From the NCBI GenBank assembly GCA_003550325.1, contig QKWP01000763.1, positions 106,145 to 170,144 on the forward strand: a stretch of 64,000 nucleotides of DNA, read 5' to 3'. The position numbers and the translations under genes were made by a program. Positions 1 to 11,469 of the stretch are shown piece after piece (position 1 is the stretch's first letter; each line of letters begins with the position of its first letter). This DNA comes from Gigaspora rosea (lineage: Eukaryota; Glomeromycota; Glomeromycetes; Diversisporales; Gigasporaceae). The notes beneath the pieces were generated by a model that ran no database searches, was not told where the DNA came from, and worked only from the letters and a program-made list of their open reading frames with translations.

Positions 1-1031
1 CCGTTGATCCCTTGAACTGGTGGAAGCTTAATTCTGCTCGCTTTCCTCATCTGTCTCAGATGGCCAAAGATTATCTAGCCATTCAATCTACCTCTGTACC
101 CTCTGAACAAGTATTCTCCAAGGCAGGTGATACAGTTCGTGCTAAACGTACACGCCTATCTGAGAAGAGTATACGAGCGCTTATGTGTGTTAATTCTTGG
201 TTGGATCATGACATTAAATTTCATAAATAACTATAAGTACTTGTGTACTAATTATAGGTCTAAATTATAAAGGCCAATTTTTTAATTAACGAATAAGAAA
301 AAAACGATGTGGGGTACTCCCTTTATTAGAAATTTAAATAAAAAATTTTTTATACAAGATTTTTTAACATATATACTAAATAAATTAATTTTATCACTAA
401 ATATAATGATAAAGTTTTTAGTAAATACTAGTTAAATACTGTATGAATATTTTTAAAAAACTAAAGCTATTGTCACTTACTTTTGGTATAAATTCGTTAA
501 AATGGCATTCAAGATCAGTATAATTAATTATTTTCTGTGTATTCACTGCTAGACAGTTATATGTGGCTCTTTCCCAAGCAGTCTCGGTCAAGTATTTGCA
601 GGTTGTTGGGTAGGTTGTTCATCTACCAGACAAGAAAAAGTTTTAACTGATTATCGTTTGACCAAAGATTTTACAAGTTAGCCACCTTAATCTAGCGGGG
701 ATGCACCGAGGAAGATTTAACTGTTGCTTGCATTTTAGCCAAAGTTTTTTCTAAACTAATCGTTGGGTTATATTGAAAAGTAAAAGTTCGAATGTTTTTT
801 TAATACTGAACGGTAAGAAATTTCAATCAACGAATAAAAAAAAAATTGCGTAATATGTAACGTAGTTCAACACTCATAATTGGTTGGCTTGAAATTGGTC
901 GGCATATATATGACTCGGCTCTAATTTTGGAGCCGAATGATCGGCTCAGCTCTGGTTGTGGAGCCGAAGAGTTGGCTCGGCTTTATAAACATTAGCCGTG
1001 AGCCGAGCCGAGCCAGCCATTTGCATCACTA
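1..1031 (+). mobile_element. right-hand part of a hAT transposon
   Basis: After the transposase stop at 230 there are about 800 bases of AT-rich, non-coding sequence. They end in a region rich in GGCTCGGCT/AGCCGAGCC motifs on both strands (about 895-1015) and then GCCATTTGCATCACTA ending at 1031. Read inward, that terminus is TAGTGATGCAAATGGC, a typical hAT end, and the GGCTCGGCT motifs look like subterminal transposase-binding sites. The left end is outside the window, so the 8 bp duplication (expected to match 1032-1039) cannot be checked. The element at 53347-53807 has nearly the same terminus (TAGTGATACAAATTGA and TAGTGATGCAAATCGA). Confidence 0.6.
3..230 (+). CDS. hAT transposase, C-terminal fragment (partial at window edge)
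   Basis: The frame is open from the window edge (codon at 3-5) to a TAA at 228-230, giving about 75 residues. The residues match the C-terminal dimerisation domain of hAT transposases: an N-W-W start, then SVPSEQVFSKAGDTV, then a basic R-A-K-R-T-R-L-S stretch and the closing ALMCVNSWL helix. In this family that domain lies at the extreme C-terminus and drives oligomerisation; the catalytic residues lie upstream, outside the window. No stop or frameshift is seen in the part visible, so the parent copy may be relatively intact. The nearest in-frame start-like codon (TTG at 12) is not a real start, because recognisable domain sequence begins before it. A hAT terminal repeat lies about 800 bases downstream in the expected orientation. 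Confidence 0.85.
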   Translation, partial: VDPLNWWKLNSARFPHLSQMAKDYLAIQSTSVPSEQVFSKAGDTVRAKRTRLSEKSIRALMCVNSWLDHDIKFHK

Positions 1032-1112
1032 GCTGTTAGTCACGAGATTAATGATTACATTTGGAGATCGATCGGTTACCCACATCGATTACTACATTTT
1101 GATGATCGTACG

Positions 1113-1379
1113 TAGGGATGGCCAATTATATGATACCGTATAAAAAAAAAATGGTATAATAACCGTATAATTGGTATAGTATAATTAAAATTATACCGTA
1201 TAATTGTATATTATAATTGTGTAACAGAATCAGCCAATAAAATTTTTTAAATTTTTATCAATAATGATAATTAAAAATCATATGGTCACGTGACTGATTT
1301 TAATATAACCTATACCTATATGGTAATTATACGGTATAATAATCTGGTATTTATACCAAATTTTATTTTTCCAACCCTA
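1113..1379. mobile_element. hAT-like MITE (TAGGGATGG ends)
   Basis: A 267 bp element starts TAGGGATGGCCAATTATA and ends CCAACCCTA, flanked by the exact 8 bp direct repeat ATCGTACG (1105-1112 and 1380-1387). Inside, ACCGTATAA and TTATACCGT motifs repeat in both orientations. It has no coding potential. The 8 bp duplication and TAGGGATG ends fit the hAT superfamily. The larger element at 49581-51245 shares the ends and the internal ACGGTATAATA motifs. Confidence 0.8.
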
Positions 1380-1387
1380 ATCGTACG

Positions 1388-3479
1388 TTACCCGATCCAG
1401 TGACTACATTTTCCGCTTCACTTTTTCCCATTACTACATTTCTGTGTAGTAAATTCCCATTACCACATTTCTTGTAAATATTCGTAGCTCTTACCTCATT
1501 CTGGGTAAACGGGTAATTCTGGTGGGAATATAAAAAGATCGTTATATAAAGAGAAGGGACAGAGAGTTTAGTTTATTTTCTTTAAGCATTTTCCTTGTAT
1601 ATAATTTTCTTACACACGCACATGTATATAATTCGCTCTCCCAAAAATATTTAATAAAAAATACATTCGTTTATAAATTTCTGAACCCTTAATGATTGTG
1701 GCCCAGTAGCTGAATTGGCATACGAGTTTAGGAAGTCTCTCCCAAGGCCACAACACTGGAAATTTTCAAATGATTTTAATCAAAAAAGTAACTACTATTG
1801 CATCAAAAACGTAACTTTGTATCACCATGACTAAACATTACATTAAATGTCCTCCACTACTCTGCACAATTATAAGAATCTGCTCCGCTTTAGAAATAAT
1901 TATGTTCGACGTAATTTAACGCTCTAATCAAAGTATCATAACCAGATCCATAAAATCTTGATTGTCAAGTTTTTTATATATCATAAAACCAAATCCATGA
2001 AATCTAAGTAGAGAACCGAAATTCGAGTTTAAAATCACCAAATATAGTCTACAGTATGTATATACAGTACTACTATTTGCGAAAGTAAACCTCATTCATA
2101 TTTCTTAAAATGCTTATTATTTATTTTAAAATATTTAAAACTTTTAATACGAATTATATTCTAGAACGTCGCATTTTAAAAGAACCGGTAACATGTAAAT
2201 AATAAAATAATTCCAACCAATAAAAAGTGTGGGAAGTTAGTAAATGCCTGTACGAACTATGAACGTTTCGTTTATTCAGATTTTTAATTTATTTATTATT
2301 AATTCCGAAATTAAAAAAATAATGAAAATACAGTAATCTATCTACATTTTTTTAAACATTAATATAAAAGTTGCGTATTATTTTACAGCGTATCTATGAT
2401 TTTTTTACCACTTCGCATTTCTCAGCCCAGTTCTGAGATAGTGCCGCAAGAGTTTCCGCTATAAATGGTTTATAATATATTAGCTGATCTTGGAGACAAG
2501 AACAAATAAGCAAAATCGTGCTTCACAATCTTGGGATTATTAAGATACAGATTGCTTTTCTTAATAATTGTTGAAATTAACTAATGTAGAAATTGGTGCA
2601 ATTAGTTTTTCAAATCATAAAACTAAATTTATTAAATTAAGAATTGTTTAAATATTTTATAATTTTTTATAATTTTATTTAAAAAAAAAGCAATTATAAA
2701 CAACTCAAAATTTTGCTTATGAAACCCCTTCGGGCTCTAACAAAAAATATTCCTTGCAAAATTTTATTATAAACTATAACTCTTTCCAACCCCAAAGCTA
2801 ACCATAAATCGGGTTTAATTTTGGTTTATAATTTATATGTTACCCGTATACAGTACATACACGTAGTGTATAAATAGTTTTTCCCTAAAAAAAATAATAT
2901 TAAAATATTGAAATTATAATAAAAAATTTTAAAAAATTTGAAAATGATTTCACTTCCATCTATAATTAAAGACATTAATAAATAATTAAAGTGAGTTAAT
3001 TAAAGCGCTAAAAAATAAAAAGTGCGTTTAAAAAGAGGTAAATAAGCGTTAAAAGAATAAGGGCGTTGAACGTAGAACAAAACAAAATGTTAATAAAAAG
3101 CGTTAATAAGTCATAACTTCAAGTGTGTACATTTTACGCATGTGAAATGAATAGGATTTATAGTTAAATAGTTGGAATCGAACAATTTTAAGATTGTAAT
3201 CGAACAATTTTAATAATTGGAATTGAATCAATTTAATAATCCAAACCGAACCAGTTGGCTAGTCAAATTGAAACAATAAGAATATGTTCACTAATGATTA
3301 CTAACGACACTTTAGAGTCATAGTCATAATTTTAGAGAAGATTTACATATTAGATATACTGTAAATTTATTTTGACTAATATTAAATCACGAATTTATGT
3401 TTCAGTATCGTAATTTTCGGTAACTTTGAATGTATTTTTTCTTTGGCAACAAAATAAATTTTCCAAAAGAAAGAAAACT
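1388..3479. other. AT-rich intergenic DNA, no gene seen
   Basis: I see no gene here. The stretch 2700-2830 carries the TATGAAACC..TTCCTTGC..module that recurs at about 14.14, 18.56 and 42.95 kb. A short degenerate repeat with the core GAATCGAACAATTTTAA occurs about three times at 3172-3255. A tRNA-like fold at 1698-1751 was considered and rejected. Confidence 0.5.
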
Positions 3480-4560
3480 TCTTTGCGCATATCTCTCTCA
3501 CAATCCATGTACAATATTATCAACAATTTATTGCGCTTCAATATTGATGCATCATTAATATAGAGTTACGGAGTGATTTGTAAGGCAAAATTTATATGAT
3601 TGAAAATGAAATGAAGAATTACTACGATAAAGCAACGGTGATTTAACATATTTATTAATAGATTCACTATTTTATTACAAAGACGAAAAAATAAACTTTT
3701 TTTATAACTTTTACATCGGAGCGCAAGAGGCTTGGTTACAACTAATTTCTTTAAGGGGTATGGATTTTCTTCTCTCTCCCTTCGATCTTAGCCTACACTG
3801 TCCAAGGAATGTTCTACGCGGGCGATCTTCTTTCATGTTTGTATAACCAGCATTAGAACATTCTATTATTACATCTAAGTTGCCAGCATGACGATTAAAG
3901 ATTCTGCAACGTTGATCGTTTCGAGGATATTACTACCCTAATTTCGGAATGTCACCTCGTAACAATAGAAAGAGAATCCGATGAAAATTGACGATTATTT
4001 GGCAACCTTGAGGATCTGAATGTGATTAAACATCGGTTGATATAAAGTATTGATGTACAGTACATACAAACTAACATCGTGATTTTTGAATGTTTCTTAT
4101 GAGAAGAGAGTTCATAACAAGATATATTATCAGCATCGTCGCTACCAATATCATTGGAAATATGCTTGGATCGAATTATATCAACCCATTCCTAGTGTGA
4201 GACTGGAAAAGTGGTCTGTCGGGACTAATCCAATCCAACCCAAAAACAATCAAAACCCCAGACAACTTATCGAAAGACTGTTTATATTTGGCAAGTGGAT
4301 AAGGCAAGACTCAGTTGTCTCTACAAGCAGGAACGTTACATTCTGAGGGTTTTACTATAAACACGTGAGCAAGATAATTGGATGAGCAATAATGATTTTA
4401 CTATAGAACTTAGTAGAATTGAGTCATTAATGGGAACGATTTATGAATCCACCACTTCAAGAGGCGAAATGCCCTTTCTTTATAGAGAAATTCTCATAGT
4501 GCATATCGGCTGCTGTGGATAAGGAAATCCAATCCCAAATTAGAGTGCGTCAATTATATA
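3480..4560. other. higher-complexity region with two weak open frames
   Basis: This kilobase is clearly less AT-rich than its surroundings and I see no internal repeat, so it may be single-copy DNA. Two open frames are visible. On the minus strand, 3836 to 3711 gives 41 residues beginning MKEDRPRRTFLGQ, very basic, with an ATG. On the plus strand, 4086-4346 gives 86 residues without an internal ATG (the only start-like codon is TTG); it is rich in Tyr, Trp, His and Gln. Neither resembles a family I know. Either could be an exon of a spliced gene or chance; base composition is the main reason to look at them. Confidence 0.25.
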
Positions 4561-4857
4561 TAATTTCATATGTCTCGATAGATCAAATTTACAAAATATA
4601 TCAAATAAATCAAATTTATAAATAAATCGAATCAATCGATAAATCAAATCAAATTTACGAGCTAAATGTGATAAATCAAATTATTATAATCAAATTAATT
4701 TACAAATGGATCCATGTACTTAATTCTTTATATTAAATTAGCTTCGTATATAAAATGCATATTCATTCATATTTATTGTGTGCCATTTTTATAATACAAA
4801 TTCATTAAAAATTTGGCCGTTAAGAAATAAAAATTTTAATGTTATGCACTGAAAATT

Positions 4858-4967
4858 TATAAGTCGTGAGACCGATTATAAGACCGAAAAATGAGTTGTC
4901 CGGTAACAAACATAAAATCGGTCTTACAGGGACTGGGACTGATCAGGACAGACTGATCCATCTCTAC
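4858..4967. mobile_element. possible solo hAT terminus
   Basis: On the minus strand the sequence begins TAGAGATGGATCAGTCTGTC and continues with GTCCTGATCAGTCCC and two GACCGAT motifs (inverted around 4872 and 4918). TAGAGATGG followed by short subterminal motif repeats is how hAT ends look. No matching opposite end was found in the preceding 2 kb, so the element is either truncated or misread. Confidence 0.35.
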
Positions 4968-5389
4968 TCATTTCATAATATGTTGTTTTGTTTCATCGTT
5001 AAGAGATTCAATTATTTTGAACTATTATAGTACTTACTATATCTTTTTAATCATTTTTTTTCCATGTACTGTACTATTTTTTCCACTTATAATTATTGAA
5101 CATTAATTTAGAATTTTCTGAGACTGTTTCACCCATTACTGAGAACTGAAGGACATTTATCATTCTTGATTTCAGAACATTTGACAAAATTGAATACCAC
5201 ACCCCCTAATCTTAATATAAGAATGCCTACAATTGAAACACCTTTTATTAACCAATAACAATATGAACATGTAAGATCATAATAAATCCATTGCGTAGAC
5301 ATAAAGTTGGAGATTATTATCAAAATCATAGTAAAAAACTTAAAGAGAAATAGTGACAAAACCTTATTATGAATTCTTATAACTACTTT

Positions 5390-5770
5390 TTAAAAAAATA
5401 TCAAAAAATAATTGACGAAATATATAAACCATAAAAAAAAAATCAAGGTTGGCCATTTACAGAAAATTTTTTGATCATTAAGAAATTTTTCAAAAGAAAT
5501 AGAATGGGAAATCTCTTGGGTTTCCATTTGAGCTTTTAATGTCGCAACTTCAGAGCGAAGATTATTGTTTTCTTGAGTAAGAGAAGAAAGCCGAGAATTC
5601 AAGCAAGCAATTTGATATTCCAAAAAGGCAACCCGAAGAGGGTTCGGTTGTTGTTCAGTGGATTCAGAAAGACTAATACGAAAATTATGAATGCCAGGTG
5701 CAGAAGGATTATTAAAGGAAATGTTACCAGAAGGCCTAGAAATCCTTGTCCTTGACGGTTGTTGAGCCAT
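5390..5770 (-). CDS. coiled-coil protein, probable first exon
   Basis: The ATG at 5768-5770 sits in a strong eukaryotic start context (ACCATGG). The frame is open for 126 codons, but only about the first 104 look like real protein. Residues 1-45 are polar and Ser/Pro/Asn-rich (MAQQPSRTRISRPSGN). Residues 46-88 form a clear coiled coil with a leucine-type heptad (LEYQIACLNSRLSSLTQENN, then NLRSEVATLKAQ). After residue 103 the frame turns into Phe/Ile-rich translation of AT-rich DNA, and a GTAAAT 5' splice-site-like sequence lies exactly there, so an intron probably begins near 5456. The rest of the gene was not found downstream. It resembles the N-terminus of a small coiled-coil or bZIP-like protein, but no basic DNA-binding region is visible, so I give no function. 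Confidence 0.5.
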   Translation of the reverse strand: MAQQPSRTRISRPSGNISFNNPSAPGIHNFRISLSESTEQQPNPLRVAFLEYQIACLNSRLSSLTQENNNLRSEVATLKAQMETQEISHSISFEKFLNDQKIFCKWPTLIFFLWFIYFVNYFLIFF

Positions 5771-5871
5771 GGTTATAATCTACCAAATTTAGCCAATTAG
5801 ATTTTAAGCCGCAGCTGAGTCGAGATTACCCTAACGGTAGTACAATAAGGACGAGTTGCCCAGCGCGTAGT

Positions 5872-5890
5872 TGAGTGGGAAACCCACTCA
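5872..5890. other. short perfect hairpin
   Basis: TGAGTGGG, a three-base AAA-like loop and its complement form an 8 bp stem about 100 bases upstream of the coiled-coil gene start (minus strand). The position would suit a promoter or 5' UTR element, but no function can be claimed. Confidence 0.35.
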
Positions 5891-5938
5891 ATTTATAATA
5901 AAATCAGAAAAAATAGCCAAAAAACTGCGTACAGAATA

Positions 5939-6127
5939 TCACCGAAGCACGGAAAGGAAAAATGGTATAAAAAAACATTGAACAATTAAATACAAATGCG
6001 AATTCAATTTGGTCGTGTTCGTTATTTCGGCACAAGGGTGCATATCCTCTGACCGATACTGTTCAGCACAAAGTGTTTGTCGATCAGATTCCTTAACAGT
6101 CATGTCATCGGTTACATTGGTCATCAT
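5939..6127 (-). CDS. unassigned open frame, possible exon
   Basis: Starting from AAAAATGATGACC at 6127, the first 40 residues (beginning MMTNVTDDMTVKESDR) have balanced composition and lie in DNA that is richer in GC than its surroundings. The last 20 residues are hydrophobic and probably read-through of AT-rich DNA. A GTATTT splice-donor-like site lies near 5995 and a pyrimidine-rich TTCTGTACGCAG acceptor-like site near 5930. It is on the same strand as, and upstream of, the coiled-coil exon, so the two could belong to one gene or to neighbours. I do not recognise the protein. Confidence 0.25.
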   Translation of the reverse strand: MMTNVTDDMTVKESDRQTLCAEQYRSEDMHPCAEITNTTKLNSHLYLIVQCFFIPFFLSVLR

Positions 6128-6297
6128 TTTTCCTTCTTCGGTATTTAAACTTCCAAGTATCGGCTATTGTGCGTCACACAGTTATAAAGTTGAAAAATTT
6201 TTCCGATTAGTTTTTGTCAATCTACCCGTGGTCGCCCGTGATAATTAACCAATCAAAATACATAATTTTTAAAATATCAGATATCGATTTTAAAAAT

Positions 6298-6320
6298 TAC
6301 GTACGTACGTACGTACGTAC
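6298..6320. repeat. TACG tetranucleotide microsatellite
   Basis: This is an uninterrupted self-complementary (TACG) run of nearly six units. Shorter forms (TACGTACGT, often next to TACAGTACGTAC) recur at about 1108, 34.5, 34.6, 35.34, 41.81 and 42.09 kb, mostly in or near the higher-complexity parts of the window. Confidence 0.8.
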
Positions 6321-6999
6321 TCGTACTTGGTTTTCATAGCATGAGATGGGCGGCCGCAGGCTTTTTTTTTTTAGAGTAAAAATTTTTTTAAGTAAAATAA
6401 AATATATATAAAAAAAATAAATAAATAAAATAAATAAATAATCACGGCGTTTGAATTGTTTAAGGGTAGAGGGTATGTCGATCATTTTTCATATGATTTC
6501 GTGGTACAAGAGAAAATCATATGTTACAAAAAATACACCCCTGATAAAAATTTTTAAGGTCACGATTAACCCTTGCCAAAATTTCGTGGCATGTAGATTA
6601 AAACCTCTATTTCTAGTAGGGAAATTTCTAGAAGCAGTTTCATTTTAAAAAAATATACTTGTATATGCAGTAAAACTTTTCTGGGTTAACCCAAAATTTT
6701 CTGGGTTACCCTGGAAGTTCCCTTGAAATTTTCTGGGTAGTAATTTATTCTAGAATAAATAGCTTACCCAATCATATTCCCGTATTCGTAAAAAAACCAA
6801 CCGTGGTATGAAAACCCTTACGGCACGTATATAATATTTTGGTATACATAAAATACGAATGCTTTGATAAGGTAATTGTCTTCTTTCTGTTTTTTAAGTT
6901 TTCTATAAGCGTTTCAAGCCTTTGGTGGTTTTTATGGATCAAAATCTTTAATATAACAATTGTGTTTTCGAAATTACTTTAGGCCGCAATCTATTGTAA

Positions 7000-7930
7000 A
7001 CCTGATCAGTAAGTTTTTACATGGTAAAATTTCAATTCCTATTCTTTGGCACGATCCATTTTTGCTTAAACGAAGCCTTTATTCATTTCTAATTATTTTT
7101 TCGGCGAAATTCAAGTTTAAAGAATTGTATAAAACCAATTCCTATTCTTTGGCAAGGTCTATTTTCATTCAAATGAAGCCTTATTTATTTCTAATTATTT
7201 TTCGACGAAAAATTGTTTTTAAAAATTTCAATTCCTATTCTTTGGAGAATTATATAAAACTATAGCTGCAAACATTTGAAAGGTCTGAGGTAGTGACGTC
7301 ACTACGTCACTCTTATGTCATATAAAATTGAGGTAGTGACGTCAATACGTCACTCTACACCCCCTGCCTTTTGTTAATTGATGTTCTAATGTCTGCAGCT
7401 CTATATAAAACCAATTCCTATTCTTTGGCAAGGTCCATTTTCATTCAAACGAAGCCTTATTTATTTCTAATTATTTTTCGACGAAAAATTGTTTTTAAAA
7501 ATTTCAATTCCTATTTTTTGGCAAGATCCAAACAACTTTATTTATTTCTATGAAAATTCGGCTTTAAAAAAATTGTGTAAAATTTCAATTCCTATTCATT
7601 ATTTTCGACGAAAATTAGTTTTTAAAAAATTGTATAAAACTTCAATCCTATTCTTTGGCAAGATCCATTTTCGTTCAAATGATGGCATTTATTCATTCTA
7701 ATTATTTTTCGTTTCTCGTGAATATGAAATTTTTATTTTTAAAAAATTAAACTAAATTTCTATTCCTTTGGCAAAATCCTTTTTAATTCAAACGAAGGCA
7801 TTTATTCATTTCTAATTTTTTTTTCGTTTCTTGTTGAAGATGAAAAATTCGGTTTAAAAAAATCAACCTAAATTTCGATTCCTAATCTTTGGCAAGATCT
7901 ATTTTCGTGCAAATGAAAGCATTTATTTAT
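7000..7930. repeat. minisatellite array, ~90-120 bp units
   Basis: About eight imperfect copies carry the phrase CAATTCCTATTCTTTGGCAA, then ATCCATTTTCATTCAAACGA and TTTATTTATTTCTAATTATT. Spacing is roughly 90-120 bases and copies diverge by indels. The short open frames across it are by-products of the repeat, as they share the same residues in successive copies. Confidence 0.75.
7264..7400. mobile_element. small insertion with paired CRE-like palindromes
   Basis: A 137 bp segment interrupts one unit of the 7.0-7.9 kb array. Its ends are AGCTGCAAACATT and (inverted) AGCTGCAGACATT, and both flanks carry CTAT, which may be a 4 bp duplication. It contains two copies of AGGTAGTGACGTCA followed by TACGTCACTC (7288-7311 and 7331-7355). 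TGACGTCA is the classic bZIP (CREB/ATF-type) binding palindrome. Confidence 0.5.
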
Positions 7931-8509
7931 TGCTAACTAAGAATATTAAAAACCAACCACGCCCAAACCCACAGTAAACTTAACACTTCTTAAAAAAAAC
8001 ATCTAAATAAAAAAACGTTGGTATATCAAAAAGCAAACAATTATTTTTGTTTCTTGCCTAAGACAAAAAATATATAAATAAATATAAACATATACAATTT
8101 TTTACTTGTATTTCGTTTATCATAATTCTTCATTAATTTTTAAACCAGTTGACAAATTCATGGTCATATTTAACTTTTTAATAGAGGTACCTGTTCGAGT
8201 AATATATTTGTTATAAAAGGCTAAAAGGTTTATTGGCTAACATAAACAGTTTTTTCCATAAATTTTCGTACAAACTAAGCGCTAGCGTGTTGTTCCTGTA
8301 CCTGCTGGTGTTTTCTTCTTGATCTAAAAGCAGCCCATATGACGTTCGTACAAAGTACATCTTCTAATTCTTTCTTCTTTCTAATCCAAGATTATCATTT
8401 AAGATCCAAAAAAGTTAGTATAGGACTTTCAAAATGACGAATCACCCCAACAGCACAATGAAATCCACACTAACCTGTAACTAACTTTATATCCAAAACA
8501 ACATAAAAC

Positions 8510-8880
8510 AAATACATTTAGGACGACCAAACTGTACTTGAAGATGTGATACGACAAAATTTATAGCCACAAGAACGCCGAAAATGACAACCTAGAACAA
8601 CAAGATTACGTCAACGAAAATTCCCATAAAGCGACAACACGAAACTACTCTGAAATCCATATTTTAGTAATACTGGAAGCGACAAACACCTCAGCAATAT
8701 AGAACTGCACAAACGACGAAATCCGCATTCACAAAAACATTTAAACAGTAATGTCAAAAACTACGACACCAAAAGCGACGAGTTTGCACAAAACTCCAAT
8801 AACACGACGATACAAAATGACACCAAAACCGGTGACACCAGCGACGATTAGCACATACCTAGGATAAAAAAAGTTTTAAA
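8510..8880. repeat. degenerate CGACGAAATCC-type repeat
   Basis: Motifs such as ACGACGAAATCCGCA, GCGACAAACACC and GACACCAAAACC recur irregularly. The same vocabulary (GACGAAATTCCACCACCAA, GACACCAACGACG) appears at 48230-48410 and, on the opposite strand, in the large arrays at 60.7-64.0 kb. Confidence 0.5.
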
Positions 8881-10378
8881 AAATTTATATTAATTCAGAA
8901 AAAGAATAAGAAAAGATAAAAAATATCGATTATCATAGAAAATTCTAGATCTTCGATTTTCTATGATTTTTCACATGTGTTATACAAAAAAAATTACCAC
9001 ATTTCTATATACGAAAATGATTATCATACCCTCTACCCTTAATGTATACTAACCTGTTAGATGTTGTGTAATTCTATTGATTTCATAATTTATATCCAAA
9101 CAAGTAGAGCTTTGCATTAATAGTAAAATGGTGATAAGAAATTGGTTGGTGTTTTATTTTGTTGTCTTTGCACATTATTTGTTATTCCATGATGAATTTT
9201 TTGGACAAGATTTTTATACACTTAAGGTTATGTATAAAATTTTATTATCCAATCTTTTTTATCACAATTAAGTAACTAATTTCTATTTTTTATTAATTCA
9301 TTTTACTTCCAATTAATTCTATATTGTCTCTTATTATGATGCATTCTATATTATATTATTTATACATTGTTTATACTTTCCATTAGTGCGATATAGTAGT
9401 TAGTTTTGTATCAGGATTTTGATTTTTATTACTATCATAGTTATTATAAAAAATTCTGTCACAGTCTTGCTATTCCAGTAATCACAGTATGTAGATAAGT
9501 TTGAGTTGGTTTGCATTGGAATTAATATGATTTTTATTATGAGTTACTGAAAAAAATTCTGTTACAGAATTAACTTGTTATTCCAGTAACCAATATGTGA
9601 TTAAGGTGAGTTAGTTTGCATCGGAATTATCATAATTTCTATTGTGAGCTACTTTAAATAATTTCACATAAAACTTGCTATTTTGTGACTGCAACATTTA
9701 GTTAGTTTATATTAAAATTATCAAGATTTGTTATTATGAATTATAGTGAAAAATTCCATTACAGAACTTACTTGCTATTCTAGTGACCATTATACATGAT
9801 TAAGTTTGAGCTAGTTTACCTTGGAATTGTCATAATTTTTATCAGTTACTGTTGCTGAACTTACTCGCTATTCTGGTGACTACAATAGGTGTTTAAGATG
9901 AGTTAACATGTAAGTTACTAAAAAATTCCATTACAGAACTTACTATTTTGGCTAAATGAGTTTACATTAGACCTATCATATTTTTTATCATGAGTTATTG
10001 CAAACAAAATTCTGTTACAGAATTACTCACTATTCTAGTGACTGTAATATGCAGTTAAGTTTGAATTAGCTTGCAGCAAAGTTTGCATCAGAATTGTCAT
10101 GCGTTCTATCATGAATAAGTTTATTACAGAAAATATTCACTATTTCAATAATAAGTTGAGTTAGTTTACATTGGAGTTGTCATAACTTCTATCATAGTTT
10201 ACTTAAAAAATTCTGTTACAGAACTTACTCACTATTCCTGTGACCACAATAATGATTAAGATGAGTTAGTTTGTATTGAAATTAACATTATTTTTTCATA
10301 GGTTCTGAAAGAATTCTGTTATAAAACTTACTTTTATTCTGATTAAGTCAAGTCTATATTGGAATTATCATATTTTCT

Positions 10379-10586
10379 GTGGTGGCTTATGCTGAAATCT
10401 GGGGGTCTCTATTTAAATCTATAATACCTACTAAAATCCACATATACTCTTTTATTAATAAACCTAACCCTAAACTCTAACCAAACTATAAAAAAAACAC
10501 CCTGAAAAAGCTCTCTAAAATTTTATAATTTCATAATAAAATAACTTAAAATTTCAGCATAAGCCAATTTCAGCATAAGCTGCCAC
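10379..10586. mobile_element. MITE in satellite (GTGGTGGCTTATGC ends)
   Basis: The 208 bp insertion has inverted ends GTGGTGGCTTATGCTGAAAT and GTGGCAGCTTATGCTGAAAT and the 7 bp duplication ATTTTCT (10372-10378 and 10587-10593). Flanking satellite phrases continue on both sides. The core has CCACATATACTC, TTATTAATAA and CCTAACCCTAAACTC, shared with the element at 19685-19893, which has different ends. Confidence 0.75.
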
Positions 10587-11231
10587 ATTTTCTATTACTC
10601 AATATTCTGGCGAACATTAAGTTTGTTATGATTTCTATTGTAGCTATTATAAATAATTCTGTTATAGAACTTACTCACTATTTTGATAACTACAGTATAT
10701 AGTTAAAATGAGTTAATTTGAAATTGTCATGATTTCAATCGTGAGTTACTACAAAAATTTTGTTTCAAAACTTGCTCACCATCCTAGTGATTATTATATG
10801 TGGTTAAAATATGTTAGTCTGCATTGGAATTATTGTGATTTCTATTATTAGTTACTTAAAAAATTCTATTATAAAACTTACTCGCTATTCCAGTAACCCG
10901 TTGTTATTTTTTGTAAATAATTTTGTTAAAAAACATAATCACTATTCTAGGTTTAAAGTGAGTTGGTTTGCATTTAAATTAATGTAATTTGTTCATGAAC
11001 TACTGAAAAATTCTGTTATAGTATTTATTTACTATTCTGAGTTAACTTGCATTAGAATTATTATAATTTCTATTGTGAGTTACTGAAATGATTTTGTTAC
11101 AAAACTTGCTATTATATTGACTATAATATGTGATCAAAATAAGTTAGTTTGCATTGAAACTGTACCATGAACTACTTAAAAAATTTATTACAGTACTTCC
11201 AGTGACCACAACATGTAGTTAAATTGAAATA

Positions 11232-11469
11232 CCATAAAATGCCATATAGATGACCCGGGTCTGTTACATTCAACCAATTTTAAATCCTCTAGTGGACCCG
11301 TTGGTCTCTTGTATAGATGTGGGTCTGATAAATAGAGGGTTTATTCTATTGTTCCTATTTGTATACCCCTGGTCTCTTACATTTACCAAAACCTTGACCC
11401 ATATTATAGACCCAGGTCTAATTCATAGGGGATCTGATATATGGAGATCTTTTATATAGCATTTTATGG
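11232..11469. mobile_element. TA-flanked MITE (CCATAAAATGCCATATA ends)
   Basis: The 238 bp element has inverted termini CCATAAAATGCCATATA / CCATAAAATGCTATATA and TA on both sides, as expected for the Tc1/mariner group. The next bases (GACCCGGGTCTGTTACA) match the 134 bp relative at 60440-60573. The 69-codon open frame that spans it is a chance frame within the element. Confidence 0.75.

Larger units (their letters stand above)
6464..9038. mobile_element. large TTAA-flanked element (GGGTAGAGG ends)
   Basis: The left end GGGTAGAGGGTATG (6464) and right end CATACCCTCTACCC (to 9038) are inverted. Each is followed by related subterminal sequence (ATCATTTTTCATATGA against ATCATTTTCGTATAT) and flanked by TTAA on both sides. 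The 2575 bp interior has no transposase frame; it contains a tandem array (7000-7930) with a nested 137 bp insertion. Two shorter relatives with the same ends lie at 38543-39305 and 57974-58803. TTAA duplication recalls piggyBac, but the terminal bases are GGG..CCC rather than the usual CCC..GGG, so I leave the superfamily open. Confidence 0.6.

Noticed and set aside
1698..1751. tRNA-like fold: GTGGCC..GGCCAC stem with TAGCTGAATTGG resembling a pol III A box
   Set aside because: Only about 54 bases, no T arm, no GGTTCRA B box and no sensible anticodon arm, so it is not a tRNA; at most a chance hairpin.
3711..3836. Possible U2 snRNA-like CTAAGATC motif on the minus strand
   Set aside because: The rest of the conserved U2 5' region is absent; only eight bases match.
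5573..5755. 60-codon plus-strand frame opposite the coiled-coil exon
   Set aside because: Antisense shadow; the minus strand has the start context and the heptad pattern.
11250..11459. 69-codon plus-strand open frame
   Set aside because: It lies wholly inside the TA-flanked MITE 11232-11469 and has no counterpart in its relative at 60440-60573.
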